A DNA stretch of 64,000 bases from Theobroma cacao (taxonomy: Eukaryota; Streptophyta; Magnoliopsida; Malvales; Malvaceae): contig NC_030852.1 in assembly GCF_000208745.1 (NCBI RefSeq), positions 14,965,380 through 15,029,379 on the forward strand. Reading direction: 5' to 3'. Both the position numbers and the translations under genes were made by a program. This document shows, one piece after another, positions 46,288 through 59,258 of the stretch (positions are counted from its first letter, which is position 1; each line of letters begins with the position of its first letter). The notes beneath the pieces are model-generated. The model had not been told where the DNA came from. It ran no database searches and saw nothing but the letters and a program-made list of their open reading frames with translations.

Positions 46288-46462
46288 GATTATTGATAAT
46301 TTAGTTTAGTGATTGATCATTATTAAATGATGATTTGTGTATTAATTATGTAGAGGATATGGATTTTGATGCATAAAGACTTAGAGAGTTTACATTGGTT
46401 GTGAAATTGTAATGGTTTGTTATGTTTGATCTCGCTAGAAAAGGAATATCAGATACATAAAG
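46288..46462 (+). mobile_element. Element D interior, continued
   Basis: Anonymous AT-rich sequence between the copia insertion and the solo family A LTR. It starts with the second GATTA and ends with the first TAAAG duplication. Confidence 0.5.
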
Positions 46463-49313
46463 TGTAAAACCCGACCCTATAAATACATGTCATAACATGC
46501 ATGCACTGAGTAGCATGTTATTATACTAAGAAAGTCCCTAAGAATAGACGAAACCCGGTATTATACCTAACGGTACACTTGAATTGATTTAACCTCGAAC
46601 TAGTTCAAATAGGAATCGTAGGATGAAATTTAATATTTTATAGTCAAGGAATGAGTAAAAATGATTGTTCGGAGTTCGAGGGTTCATTTGGGGAAAAATT
46701 AAAAATTTTGATGTTCAGGGGCAAAATCATAATTTTTCCACCTGTGGACAAAATTTGAGATTTTGAGAGAATTTAGATCACATTTGACAAATTGGAGAAT
46801 GGTATGAGTATAAAGGATGAAAAATATGTCTATGGGCAATTTTTCGGTTTTTGGGGCAAAAATGTAATTTTTGACTTTTATGGGGGCAAAAGTGTAAATT
46901 TTAAAAATTTCTCCACCAAGACTTTGGATAAGTCTGAGAATTTTATTTAAGCTATGGATATGTGGGACAAGTGTATGGTGAAAATTTGGAAACAAATGGA
47001 TGAAATTTTAAAAACAGACCAATGGGAAAGTGACACATGGCATTTTTTTAATGGTTTAATATTATTTTAATGGAAAATCAGCCCATTTAAACCCCATTTT
47101 AAGTTATGGCTGGCCATAAGGAAAGAACAAGAGAGAAAATAGAGAGGAAAGAAAGAAAAGAGAAAAACCAAAGAGAAACAAGAAAATTCAAAGGGGAATT
47201 TACGTTTTTCGCCCGTTTACGCGTCTAACGGTAAGATTTTTTGACTTTAGCTTGATTTCTACCTTTCCTATGCCTTTATTTCCATTTAGCATGCTTGAGG
47301 AGAGAGATCTAAAAGTGACATCAAGGGCTGGATGAATTTCAAAGGGGGAGAAATTGAAATTTTTAGGTTTTGATTTTTAGTTAAATTGCTAGTTTTAGTT
47401 AGTTAAATGTGTTTAGAAATTAAATTGGGTAAGAAAGCATTAAATTTTCACAATACCCACCCTTGGCCGAATCTGCAATGAGGTACAATGATGATGATCT
47501 GATTTTTATTCTAAGAGAAATGAAAAGAAAATGATGAAAAATGGTTAAATGTGATAGAAAAACAAAGTAGAAAATTTACCGAGTTAATGTCTCATTTTTG
47601 GCTGAATTTTCCAAGGAGGAAAGTGAACTGATTTTGGTGATTTTAGAAGATTATTGGCTGATATTTAATGGTTAGAAATGTTGGAGAGAGAATGGGACGA
47701 TTTAGAGCTAAAATGGAGCGCGTTAGCAATTTATCGGGTAAAGTGCCAAAAATAGGTTAATACTACGTTTAAGCCATTTTAGGGTATTGCATTTCATACC
47801 ATGCATTAGTATAGGATTTAAGTCAATTATATAGTGATTTAGCATCAATGTGGTGAATTGGGTAAATTTTGCAATGTGTCTAGGAGGAGAGCCTTCCGGT
47901 AAAGGCAAGGAAGTCGTACCCGACCAATAGTGATCGGGGCACCTAGGAAGCATTTCATCTGTACAAACGGTGAGTAAACCTATTATTACTGTAAATTATC
48001 TAGAGTTTATTTTTAAATGCTCTTTATGTATTTTATGAAACGAAAATGAGATTAAAACGAGATTTTTAATGTTTTAGAAATAAATGTGACAAATAAATAT
48101 ATATTGTGTTGATTATGAAATTGAGTAATTAGAGGCTACCAATTGTCTTGAAAAATATATTTTATTATGAATGGCTTATGATATATGAGTATATGTGGCT
48201 ATATTTTATAATTGCATTGCGAATAGAATGTAAGCTGTCTTTTACTATGCAGGCTGGATAAATAAATAAAAGTCACGTTATATTGTCGAAATTTTATTAA
48301 AATTGGTGGGTTTAGTCACTACAGTGACAGGTTTTTATGGACTGCCTATTAGAGGGGCACGGTAAACCCGATTTCATAGTTACTCCTGTTGTAGAGGCGA
48401 TGAGGGTAACTCCCGGGGTAGTGTTAGAGTTCACTTCACGTCGAACCCCCACGTGAATGTGTAACTCGGCCAACGCCAAGGAACGACTTGTTTTCAAAAC
48501 TAGAATGTGTTTAACATGTAAATATCTTAACAACCTTGGCGGACTCGGTTAGATGCCTCAACCAAGGTATCCCTGAGGACTAGATTTTGGCTTGAGCCAT
48601 GTTTTTAATAAAGGTTATAAGCCTTGACAACTGTTTTGGTAAATTACAAATGTTTTATGGTTTAAGAAAGAAATTGAAAACCTTATGAAATGGTTTGTGA
48701 TTTGTTGTTTGAACTTGCCTCCATTTTACTCGCCTTTAGATATTTATGATAATGTCTGTTTACTCATTGGGATTGCAAAAATCTCATCCACCTCATTTCC
48801 AAACATTTCAGGTTTGTGGTAGCTTGTAGATACCCTATTTTATCGAGGATTCCAGTTGACATCTCTACCACAAGACAATAGGTTTCTAGCACCAACACTG
48901 GGTGTATTTTGGGCCACTTGTCGTTGTAACCATTATTGTACATTATAACTTAGTAAATTTTTGTATGTATGAATTTATTTTACTTACATATTACAAAAGA
49001 TTTCTTACACGTGTTTTTATAAATATTGTTTTATATAAAAATGCTATATTTTAATCAATATTTTGAATAGTGATATTTGTCTATAAATCTTTTTTAAAAA
49101 AAAGAAGGAAATTAAATTATCTTTGGATTTATTTGAGCCGAAAACGATCGGTAATTGTTTAAAATGGAATGTTTAACAACGATTGCTCACAAGAAAGGAA
49201 AGAAACTAATATGTAAGCCTTGCGGGGTTTCGGTTGGCATTCCGGGTAATGAGTGTCAATCGGGGACGTCGCGACGATTTTCATGGGCCCAAGGGAGGTT
49301 CCGGATCGTGACA
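46463..49313 (+). mobile_element. Solo LTR, family A (Tekay-type), TSD TAAAG
   Basis: Begins TGTAAAACCCGACCC and ends GGATCGTGACA, 2851 bases, with TAAAG on both sides (46458-46462 and 49314-49318). No internal region is present. Its right half resembles the reverse complement of the Tekay LTR start (for example the block around 49205-49260), so it belongs to the same broad lineage but to another subfamily. A GTGAGT-type donor (about 47970) and an acceptor TTTCAG (about 48806-48811) are present. ORFs within it are short and unsupported. Confidence 0.93.
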
Positions 49314-49318
49314 TAAAG

Positions 49319-49998
49319 TTAAAATACTTTTTAAGCTAAGTTACCAACCATGATTGAGATTTATGTAACTCTTATGTTTTGGAGCATAAGGATTTTGTAA
49401 AAGTTTATTATTTTGAAATCCTATCTTGTATTGGGATAAGAATCAAAATTGAAGATTTGGATAATGTTAATGTTGATTTTGTTATTGGATAAACGATCAT
49501 GAGAAGGTTATGATGGGTACTTACTTAACCACAATTGATGAACCTTTCTAAAAGGAGTGTATGTTAATTTTGTTTGAGAATTGGACAAGGTTTAAGTTCA
49601 TGGATTTTTCAATTTAGAGAAAACGAATTAAATTGTGGAAGATATGTCGTGGGCTTGTATGATTGATATAAATGGTAGTTGGAATGGTTATTTACTCTTG
49701 ATATAATTTGTGTACAACAATAGTTATTAGTTTAGTATTAAAATATCTCTTTTTGAAGTTTTAAGGAGGAAATGTTGACCTTTTTTATGTTGGAATGATG
49801 TCAGACAACGAAAGCTTTTGGGACTGGTGATGTTGTAGATGGCAATAGAGAAGATTAAGATGATTAAGGAAATACTTAAAGCCTCACAAGATCTTTGAAA
49901 AAGTGGGAAGAAAAGAAAAGAAAGGAAAAAGTTTTAACGAAGGAATTATGCCTTCTTAAAGGTGTCACTTATGTGTTATGAGGGTTGGAAAGTAACGA
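49319..49998 (+). mobile_element. Element D interior, continued (non-coding)
   Basis: AT-rich, no coding content, similar in composition to 34453-36082. It ends where the family E LTR begins. An alternative is that part of it belongs to a different insertion. Confidence 0.4.
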
Positions 49999-51289
49999 TG
50001 TAACACCCCCTATTTTCAATGTAGATCAAGTTCAATGAGAATAAATCTATTAAGTATATTGTGTCTTGAGGACATAGATGATGTGTTACATGTGTTGAGT
50101 ATTTTACAATGTAAATGTCGACACTTAGGCAAAATTTTGTGGATATGCATGATGAATCCTATGATTTAGGGTTTTGACTTGTACGTGATATGATAATGGT
50201 TAATATGTTATGTGCGGATTGAGTTTGAGAATGATTTGAGATGGTGAGAGAAGTTTAGAATGAGTTTAGGCTTGGTAGAGAACCATTTTTATGAATTTGG
50301 ACCTCAAAAGTTGAGTATGCTGGTCTAGGATCAAATATAAGATCTTTATAGTCGATGTGGGAGAAATGCAAGCAGACTGGTCCAAAATTGACTGTAGCGC
50401 TTCCATTCTTGATCTTGTGAAGAAAAGTCTAGTGGATCTGGACATTTTGGTCCAAGATCGACCATATGCTCTCTATAGTCGATCTTGGGAAAGAATATGG
50501 GGGAAATTTGCCAGTCAAGGTTGACTACAAACTTTTCATAGTCAACCCTAGGCTGCTAGTTTAGGCAAGTTCAGGCTTAAAAGCCCAAAAACCGAATCTT
50601 TTTCATTTTCTCTCCTTTTTCTTCACTCTTTCATCATTTTCTCTCAAATTTTATGTCACGATCCAAATTTCGAGCCATGACCGGTGCATGAGCCCAATGG
50701 ACGTAGTCCACTAAGCCCAAGCAAGCCTATTAATCTGACATGTTCATCATTCCATCATAAACTTCTAAGTCACATTTCATAACTTAGGATCAAAATAATA
50801 TTAAACATTGCCACCTTATACTGGCATACCAAACAAGTGTATATACATTGTCTACAATATGTATCTTAATAATTTACATTAGGTTTGTCTATACATAACA
50901 AAAGAATACTTGACTTCCAGCGGAGAGACTCGGACGAATGTACAGCTACTGAATGCTGAGACACCTACCAAGAATCGAATATACGAAGACACTTCGACCT
51001 AGTTACCAGCTGCCTCGTGATCTAAAAACATGAAGTTGAAAACGGTGAGTATAAACCTAGTGAGTGAATAAGAAGGGAACAAGCATACCATAAGGAATGT
51101 TTAACGAAATCATAATGCATTCATTTTTTTTTCAAAACAATGCAATTTATTTGAGTTCTTATTAAACCCCTCATGTAAACCCCACATGAGAAAAATCACT
51201 TATTGAAAAGAGTCCATACTCAACAAAGGTTTTGGAGAGTGAAAACTTTAATAGCATTCATGAGAATCAAGTCAAATAAACGACGGGTC

Positions 51290-51715
51290 CTCGCTACAAC
51301 GAAAAGGCTGCAGTAAGAATGAATTTTTGCTGCAGCGACACTTGACTTAAATTATCATCTGGCCGAGGGTTTCTCACCAAACCTCTTCATTTTAAACTTA
51401 ATTCATTTATTCCTTAATGTTGGAAGTCCATGCTCAACTATGGTACCAAAGAAATGAAAAATAGGGTAGCAATCGAACCAAATGAGGAGAAAAACAGAAA
51501 GTTTTTCGCTGCAGCGAGATTCAATCTCGCTGCAGCAAAAATTTGGGTTTCAAAACAGAAAGTTTCTCGCTGCAGTGAGAATGAATCTCGCTGCAGCGAG
51601 AAACTACATACCTTTTTCGCTGCAACGAAAATGGATTTTCGCTGCAGTGAGTTTCCGACCAGCCAACCTCTTCAAAACCTAAGAGTTTCTCGCTGCAGTG
51701 AGAATCAGAACATCA
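51290..51715 (-). repeat. CTGCAG-centred palindrome array in family B LTR (copy 3)
   Basis: At least eight dyads related to TCTCGCTGCAGCGAGA within about 420 bases, the densest array in the window. It includes the perfect 16-mer at 51586-51601 and variants at about 51507, 51525, 51563, 51617, 51636 and 51688. Confidence 0.88.
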
Positions 51716-51914
51716 AGAAAAAAGTTTCCTTTTCCCTTAAATCAAAGCCATCCTGCTAAAATAATAAAAGCAACATGTAACACATACAAACTCCCTAATT
51801 TCAACAATTCAAATGCTCACATTTTTTCATTTACAACCATATACCATATATGTATATATATATATATATATATATCAATCATCATGTACACCCTCCCATC
51901 ATCATCATCTCATA

Positions 51915-52045
51915 TGCAACGGCTTATGCGCACTCCCACTCACACATAGCCGGGTCAACAATGGCTTATGTGCACTCCCACTCACACATAGTCGGGTCAG
52001 CAATGGCTTATGTTCACTCCTACTCGCACATAGCCGAGTCAATAT
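51915..52045 (-). repeat. Tandem hairpin units in family B LTR (copy 3)
   Basis: Three units of about 48 bases, each GGCTTATG(C/T)GCACTCC on the plus strand followed by CTC(A/G)CACATAG and CCGGGTCA-type linkers; the arms pair as in the other copies. Confidence 0.8.
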
Positions 52046-52859
52046 CATTACACAACATTATTCATATATATATATCAACATAGTGCAGTAGTTCAACCAT
52101 CCATAATAGCCACATATCACATCATAAAATCTATTTATCAAAGGCTTGTTCCCAAAGCACTCGTTTTTAAAGAAAGTTGAATAAAATCATTCAAGTATAT
52201 TGTGCAAATAAGTTTACATTCCCAAAATAATTTTTGAAATGCAAGTCCACTCACCGGTGTTTATTGAGCCTTTAATCGACTCTAACTTCCCTGATGGTCC
52301 AATTGGGATGGTGTGGCTTCGTTGGAACCTATCATCACTTTAACATCACAATTATGTTAATTCACATACTTATAGAGTCCAAAAGCTTTCTCTTAGCTTA
52401 CTTCAAATGGCCATTAAATGGCTATCCATTTTCACTATCCTATCATTCCAAAGTGAATTAACAATCTCAACTACAAATATTCACAATTCAAATCTCTAGT
52501 CATTCTCAACACTAAAATTTCAACTCAAATTTGCTACTCACCTTAATAGCTTTAAAACTTTGAAATTCTTTCCAACAATTCTCCAAACTATTGTAAAGCT
52601 TCCTCTTTCTCTCTCTAAAACACCTAACTAGTGAGAGAGAATATGGAAACAAGATTTTTCAAGGGTTTTAAAGTGAGAGAATGGAAGAGCACAAAGGTTT
52701 ATGGAAAGGGTGCACCAAAAGCATGAAATTTGGAGCTATTTGAGGAAAGTTGTGGAGCTTTCTTATCAAGCTTTCATGGAGGTTGGGAAGCAACGTGAAA
52801 GAGAAGAAGAAGAAGAAGAAAAGCTACTGGAGAATGTAGAAGCTGCTGAAAGAAAGGGA

Positions 52860-52867
52860 TATTTATA
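52860..52867 (-). promoter_or_regulatory. TATA box of family B LTR (copy 3)
   Basis: TATAAATA on the minus strand, in the same LTR position as in copies at 7798, 11565 and 61541. Confidence 0.6.
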
Positions 52868-53261
52868 GCCCAAGGTTATCCACTCCACTTAAATTACCAA
52901 AATGCCCCTCCACAAATTAGCTTATTCTCCTTCAATCTTTTAAGTAATCTTTTTACTCTTTTGACATTGGGACAAGGTTCGTAATGGTCTAGAAATGTTC
53001 GGGTTCATGAAAACTTAAAATTCGAACCCGAGGTGAAAAATGACCATTTTGCCCCTACCATGAAAATCATCAAAATTTGTTTCCTTGTCATTTTACCCAT
53101 ATTTTCATCATTCATTTAGACCTTAGGCCTACTTAGGCCATAATATTGTTTAAAATTTTACTTTTATGGGCTCACTAAGGAAATGACGAAATTACCCCTG
53201 ATTAGGGATATCGCGTGTACTTCTATCTACGAGTCTATAAAGGTGAAGGTCTCACATTTTA

Positions 53262-55467
53262 CCCCCTTTAAACCCAATCAAATCCAACAATCAATCTTGG
53301 ATTCTAAGTGTTATAAGTAACTGATTTCATCTTTAAAAGTTAGTTTATGTGATTTTCACTTTCTCTCTTGAAAACCTAAAAACCTTAGCTCCTAAATTGA
53401 TTTTTGAAACACTTAGAGTTATTTAGAGTAAATTTAGAGCTTGAGAAATGCTTCTAGAGGTAAGATCAAGCATTATTACCAATTGATTCCTAATTTAATT
53501 GGATAATAACCTAGATTCAAATTAGTCCAGCTTTGATGGAATTGAACCCCCTTGAGTCGACTGGATATTTGGGATAAACAATAGCATAATCCTACTTTTA
53601 AGGTATGGGTTTATGCTGTCGAATTTGCACATGGAAGTATATGTATCGAACAAGTAATATAGACAGTAAGTCCAGATTATCGTTCTCACAAGGGTTTGTT
53701 TCTAAAGTTTTACTAAGTAATAAAATTATAAAACAAATTAATCTTATTTAAATTATTTAAAAATTGAAAAAAACTAATTAAAAATAATTAAAAGTCAACA
53801 CTAAATAAACTAACAAACTAAATAAGTTGAGAAAAACAGTATATTAAAAACTTGGGATTATGGGTTCATTCAATATTTCATCTGATACCAGTTTTTCTTG
53901 TTATTTAACTTTATTGGGTAGTTTTCCTAACCTATAATCCAAAGCCAGTGACAAGTCTCTGTCGAGATGCTTGCACAAGAACCTAACTTAATTAGTTCAC
54001 TATATACCTATAGGAATAAACTAAATTAAGTTCATTAAGCAAGTGTCCTAATATGGCTATATATGGAAATTGGCGTGTGTCTACCCAAATTGTGAATCAG
54101 ATCATCTAAGTGAATTAAACATACACTAATCAAATCTCAGTCCAACCTAAAATCTCTCTGTCACGTTTCAATTAGATTCACAAATCATTTAATAGTTGAT
54201 TAGGCACTTAAAAGCATTAAGAACATATTTAATTACGTGAAACAATACCCATTCATGATAAATAACAAAAAATATGTATTCAGATTACATGTAGAAATCC
54301 ACCACGATTCTAGATAAGAAAATTAGTTCATGATATTAAATGAAAACACTATCTGAAGAATTGTAGGCATGAGTTCAAAACAAGAATTAAGAAAAACAAA
54401 AAAAGAGAGAATTAAACTAATGTTGAAGCTTGATTGATTGCAAATCTCTCTTGATTATTCCAGAATTCTTGATTGATCCAAAGATCCAATTCTCTAGAAA
54501 GCTACTTCTGTCCTCTATGCTCAATGCTTTCTAAATAAGCTCTTAAATATGTGAAAGATGCCCTACTTTCCAATTTTTCGTCGAAAATTCAATTTTGGAA
54601 ATCGGGGTGGCATCATGGCCATTCTTTTTTGGCACCACGGTGTCGTGATCTACCTTGGGAGCAGCACGATGCTCTGTTCTCAGGTTTTTGTATGACGCTC
54701 TCTCGATGTACAGTGCTACGACCCTGAGTCTTTGGCGGCACAGAGCTTCAGCCATGTTGCTTCAACGCAGAACTACATCTGTCCACCAATTTTGAACGTG
54801 ATTTTGACCTTGATTTACTCCGAACTGGACCAAGTGGTCAACACAAAAGGTTTATCCCATTTTCTTATCTTTCTAATGAATTAAAACTTACCTCAATTGG
54901 AGTTCTACAGCTCAAGTTATCTTCCATTTACTACAACATGTATGAGTGACACTTTCTCCTCACTTATTCTATCATCTCTTTCTTTCACCTTGCTTATCAT
55001 ATTCTGCACAAAACCATAAAAAAACTTGGCAATAACTTTTCCTAAAATAAATTAAGATAAATTAAAATGAAATTAAAGTAACAATAACTAAATTAACTAA
55101 TCAACATAAAATCTAGCCTGCACTAGAAAAATAGCTTAAAAGGGTTAAAATTTGATCCTACACTCAAGGGTCCAGCCACTAAAGTCTCCAAAACGTGCTT
55201 AAAATAACTCAATGTAACAGAGTTATTATTTAAGCTCATTGTTGAAAGATTTGAGCTTATGTGTTGGATTGCTAAAGATTTGATTATTTTTAGAAAAGTT
55301 GGCAACTTTTGAAAGTTAGGATTTAATTAGTTTTGTAATATTTCGATGTGTTTAACGAAAGATTGAGTCATTTGGGCACAGTTATGAGCTAAAACAACAT
55401 TGGAGGCTGAGGATTGAAGCTTGACCGTAGAGTACCTTTCGTTTGTCAAGGTGAGTGCGGAAACTTT
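53262..55467 (+). other. Middle part of LTR E, with an unclassified repeat-like segment
   Basis: 53262-53600 continues the leader of LTR E and includes GAGGTAAGATC, a donor-like site near 53457. From about 53600 to 55130 the character changes: a GTAATATAGACAGTAAGTCC stretch, AT-rich sequence and a GC-richer part (54590-54740) with repeated CACGGTGTCGTG/GCACGATGCTC phrases. It may be an inserted element, but I found no terminal repeats. No coding region is supported; the ORF at 54543-54755 is short and unlike known proteins. Confidence 0.4.
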
Positions 55468-58400
55468 TGTAATGACCCTTTTCCCAATCGTTAAAATGTC
55501 TAAGACTTGCGAGAGAACCCACCAAATTCCCAACAAGCCTTCGCAAATATCATTTATCAAACCATAACACGTCCATTGCAAAATCTCATAATCATCATAA
55601 TTTCATTAATAACAAATATTCTCTCTATACATTATGTTTCATCATCGTATAAATATATGTTTACATTCTACACAATTGTTTACTTCCAAAACAAAATATA
55701 CTATAAATGACCCGACCTCTAACAGCGGAGTGACTCAGAATAGGGTACTAGGAGATGCCTTTACCTACATTGCAATGGACCATAATATGCCGATGAAAAG
55801 CACGCTAGCTAATCGTTTCTCTGCAAAATAAAAATATTGGGGTGAGTCTCACAAACTCAGTGATCATTGGCTCAGTGAACAGGGCATATATGCGAAACAA
55901 GCCAAAGATAGAAAATTTGAATATTAAAAACATATGAATATATAAACCATTTAAAAGCAAATGGAACATTTGTGCCTTACATATAAAATCAAGAATTTTA
56001 ATGCAAAGTAATCATTTAACAATCATTTTATCAAAGCTAGTGTGAGTGAAAGATTTCTATCGTTGAAATCATTTAATGTCCTTTACTTAAAATCAGACTA
56101 ACATAAGCACGCACACTCTCATGAAATCAAACATTATCAAAGCTTTTACACAAGCTCATAAATCATCTCATCCTCGAGGCATTAAACACAACATCATTGT
56201 ATAAATAAAGAAGCTACGGTAAAACTTGTAATTCTCACCAAGTGAAAGAATTCATGTTTGAAAACCCAAAGAGATATCACTCTCGAGTAGGTAATTGTAA
56301 ATATCAACCCGTGGAACTGCTTCCACATAATAACATCTAGGAGTCCCAAGCCATCGGATTCCCATAGCCATGTCAAACTCAATGATATTGGCCGATAGCA
56401 GAGAAATCATGTGGTCGCAACCATGTATATCAACTTGTGGCCTAGCCACATATATCAACCCATGGCCTTACCACATATATATCACAGACCGTGGCCCTAG
56501 CCACGTCTAACGGCCCGTCGGTGACCTAAAGATTCTCTAGCTAGAGCTCACTTGTGCACAAGGGTCACACTTTTTTGATGTGACATCTGACCTACTCTTG
56601 AATCTCCCAATTTGATAAAACCATTGAAAAACAAATTAGGATCTCAAAAGCTCATTTTAAATCCATTTCAAAAACAAATCTTGACAACGATATAAATCAG
56701 TTTGTAAGACTTCAGGATGTAAAACTTTTGCATGAGGTTTAGATATTAAGTCAAGCATGGTGAACACAAAGCTTATTCATGAATGCACATCACAAAAACA
56801 AGTAAGGCACGTTTTGACACAAACCATAGCAAAGAGCTTGTTTCTCGATTTCTAAAACCCTTTACATATATAGCTTATATACATATATTTAAATTAATTT
56901 CAAAAGTCAAGGCATTCACAATTGCCTAGCATTTCTACGAGCTCATGCTTTCCACAATGATAATGTATAAATCTTTCATAGATAAGTATTTAAATCCACC
57001 TATCATTTTCTAGCAACTCATGCTTTCCACAAATGCCTTTAAAGAAAACTAGCAACGTTTACTGTACGTATACCATTATATAGTTATGGAAATTTTGAAA
57101 TAGGCACTCCCTATTCACCTTACAATAGTGGGACACTACGTCGCTATCAATTCGGGTGCGTCTCTAGCTAATTCTACTTGCCGGTCATCCGTTATCTCCT
57201 CCGATATGCAACCACGGCAAACCTTCCTCATTTACACGATTCCTAGCAATAATTCAAACTTAATATATTTAATTGCACACATGTACGGGCAGCACTTCAA
57301 TCAATTAATCGTTAATCTAATTTCACATATTTCATCTTCATCATTCACAATAATTTAACATGCAATCCATATACTTTCAACCAACCAAAGCCAACACAAC
57401 ATAATGTAGTCACATTGCATGCTTACCTCTCGATTTTAGCTTGAATTTCACATATAGTTCACCATTTCCTCACATCCTTGGTCATCATTGCTGCCACAAG
57501 CATAGACAATTAATACACATCTCATTTCTCTTGTCTACTTGTGATTTCAAGTTTAAAACACTTACCCATTGCTTATCTAGCTTAAAATCACCATGCATTC
57601 CAAGATCCACCTACATGCATGCATCCGGTTCTTGAATCGTCGAAGATTCTTGCTATCATAAGCAAAATCTCACATTATAATCGGTTCAAAAAGCATGCAT
57701 TCAAACAAAATGATAATTTTTACCTTCTTTACCTTGGAATCTCTAAGCCGAACCACCAAGGTCTCTTTAACATCCAACAATGGCATGTGTGGGGAGGAAA
57801 ACTTCTCGGCTTTTCTTTAACTCCTCTAAAGTCGAGCCTCCTTTTTAGCTTTTTTTCTTTTTGCCTTTTCATTTCTTTTTTTTTCTTTCTCTTTCCTTTT
57901 TTCTTTCAAGCCGATTCTCTTTCTGTTTTTCCTCTCAACTCTTTCTCTTCTCTCGGGTGGAAGCCTCACAAAGCCATTTTCCCTCTCCATTTCTCTTCCA
58001 AATGGGCTGACCTCTCAGGGCAAAGCCTTGAAAAGGCTTTCATCTCTCATTTTTCTCATACATAGGCGGATTGCCTAAGGTCACTTCCTTTTTCTATTTT
58101 CTTATTTTTCCTTTAATCACATGTCATGCCATGCAATTTCCTTTCTTTGTTATTAACGTCGCTTTCCATTGGTGGCTTGTTCATGCAATGTTTCCTTATC
58201 CATTCCTTTATCCTTTGGTTAGATTGCATTGCCCATGCATTGGTGCACATGGTATTTTATTCTTTTATTTCATTTGCATTTCATTTCACATGTATTTCTA
58301 TGCATTTCATTTTCATTTCCTTTTAATGCCACCTTATCACCCAATAATATTTCATGCTATGATTATACCTTTTTCTTTTCAAATCACATTACCATCCTTA

Positions 58401-59253
58401 CTTTATTTACCATGGGCTATCTTTGCCGAACCATGGTTTTCTTTCAAGTAAATACACTTTGTTCTTTTTCTCTTTATCAACTTTCACATGGTGGGGTCCC
58501 ACATGTTTTCCACTAACTTCTTCCTTTTTGCATGCAATAATTTGCATGTAATAGTAACTTCACATGCAAATTCTATCAAGCTAAGTAATCTCACTTGCAT
58601 CCTAGTTGAATTTCATCTTTCTTTCCTTAACACAAATATGTACATCAAATATTCTCTTAACTTTTCATCATTTACAATTTCACCCCTTAACTTCTTATTC
58701 TTTTTAATTGGGTCCTCCCATCATTCCTTTAATTCCAATTCCTTCTATTTTCCTTCCCACTTGTACAACTAAAATATAAAATTTTCACTTCACCAAGGTG
58801 TCATTATAATATTTAAATATATACTTACTTTTTCTCACTTTAATTTAATGAAGGCACATGGGCCCCACTAAAGCTTCCTTTCTTCAAAATATTTCTTACT
58901 TCCACTCCCCCACTTAGACAAATTGTACAAATCACACTTCCTTCGTGTAATATATCCAATTTGACATCAGTATTATTTGAATATCATTTTAATCAAAAAT
59001 TATTATTTTATTCCAAAATTTTCCTTTAGCCTTCTAGGGCTCTAAAACATCTTACTTGGCCATAGTTTAGCTCTATAGCACTTTTTTTACTCCACAACTT
59101 CGACTTCAATAAGATATTATTATTTTATTGCATAAAAAATATTTTATTCTAAAATATTGCTTTCACCCTTCAACACTCTTAAACACTTTAATTAACCTCA
59201 ATTGGTATGCAATAAGCTCTATTAGCCACCATATAAAAGTACAAGGTGTTACA
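55468..59253 (-). mobile_element. Solo LTR, family C, minus strand, TSD ACTTT
   Basis: On the plus strand it begins TGTAATGACCC and ends AAGGTGTTACA, flanked by ACTTT at 55463-55467 and 59254-59258. At 3786 bases it is the reverse complement of the LTR at 2876-7025, with the same hairpin segment (56270-56540) and the same pyrimidine-rich leader (57830-58060 on the plus strand). Open frames in it are T-rich by-products. Confidence 0.92.
56270..56540 (-). repeat. Hairpin-repeat segment in family C LTR (solo copy)
   Basis: GTGGCCTAGCCAC, ATGGCCTTACCAC and CCGTGGCCCTAGCCACG alternate with ATATATCA phrases; small stems with three-base loops. Confidence 0.65.
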
Positions 59254-59258
59254 ACTTT

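Larger units (their letters stand above)
50654..53256 (-). mobile_element. Solo LTR, family B, minus strand, TSD TTTTA
   Basis: On the plus strand it begins TGTCACGATCC and ends GGTCTCACA, flanked by TTTTA at 50649-50653 and 53257-53261. This is the reverse complement of family B. It carries the CTGCAG palindromes (51290-51715), hairpin units (51915-52045), the donor-like site (GT at 52541-52540 on the minus strand), the acceptor-like site (51023-51022) and a TATA box (52860-52867). Confidence 0.93.

Noticed and set aside
53257..53272. TTTTACCCCCTTTAAA next to the end of the minus-strand family B LTR looks like a polypurine tract on the minus strand
   Set aside because: TTTTA is the target-site duplication (matched at 50649-50653), and the sequence beyond continues the leader of LTR E when the solo LTR is removed.
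54543..54755. 70-codon minus-strand frame in a GC-richer island
   Set aside because: No homology recognised; the island consists of repeated GCACGA/GGTGTCGTG phrases like those in other LTRs.
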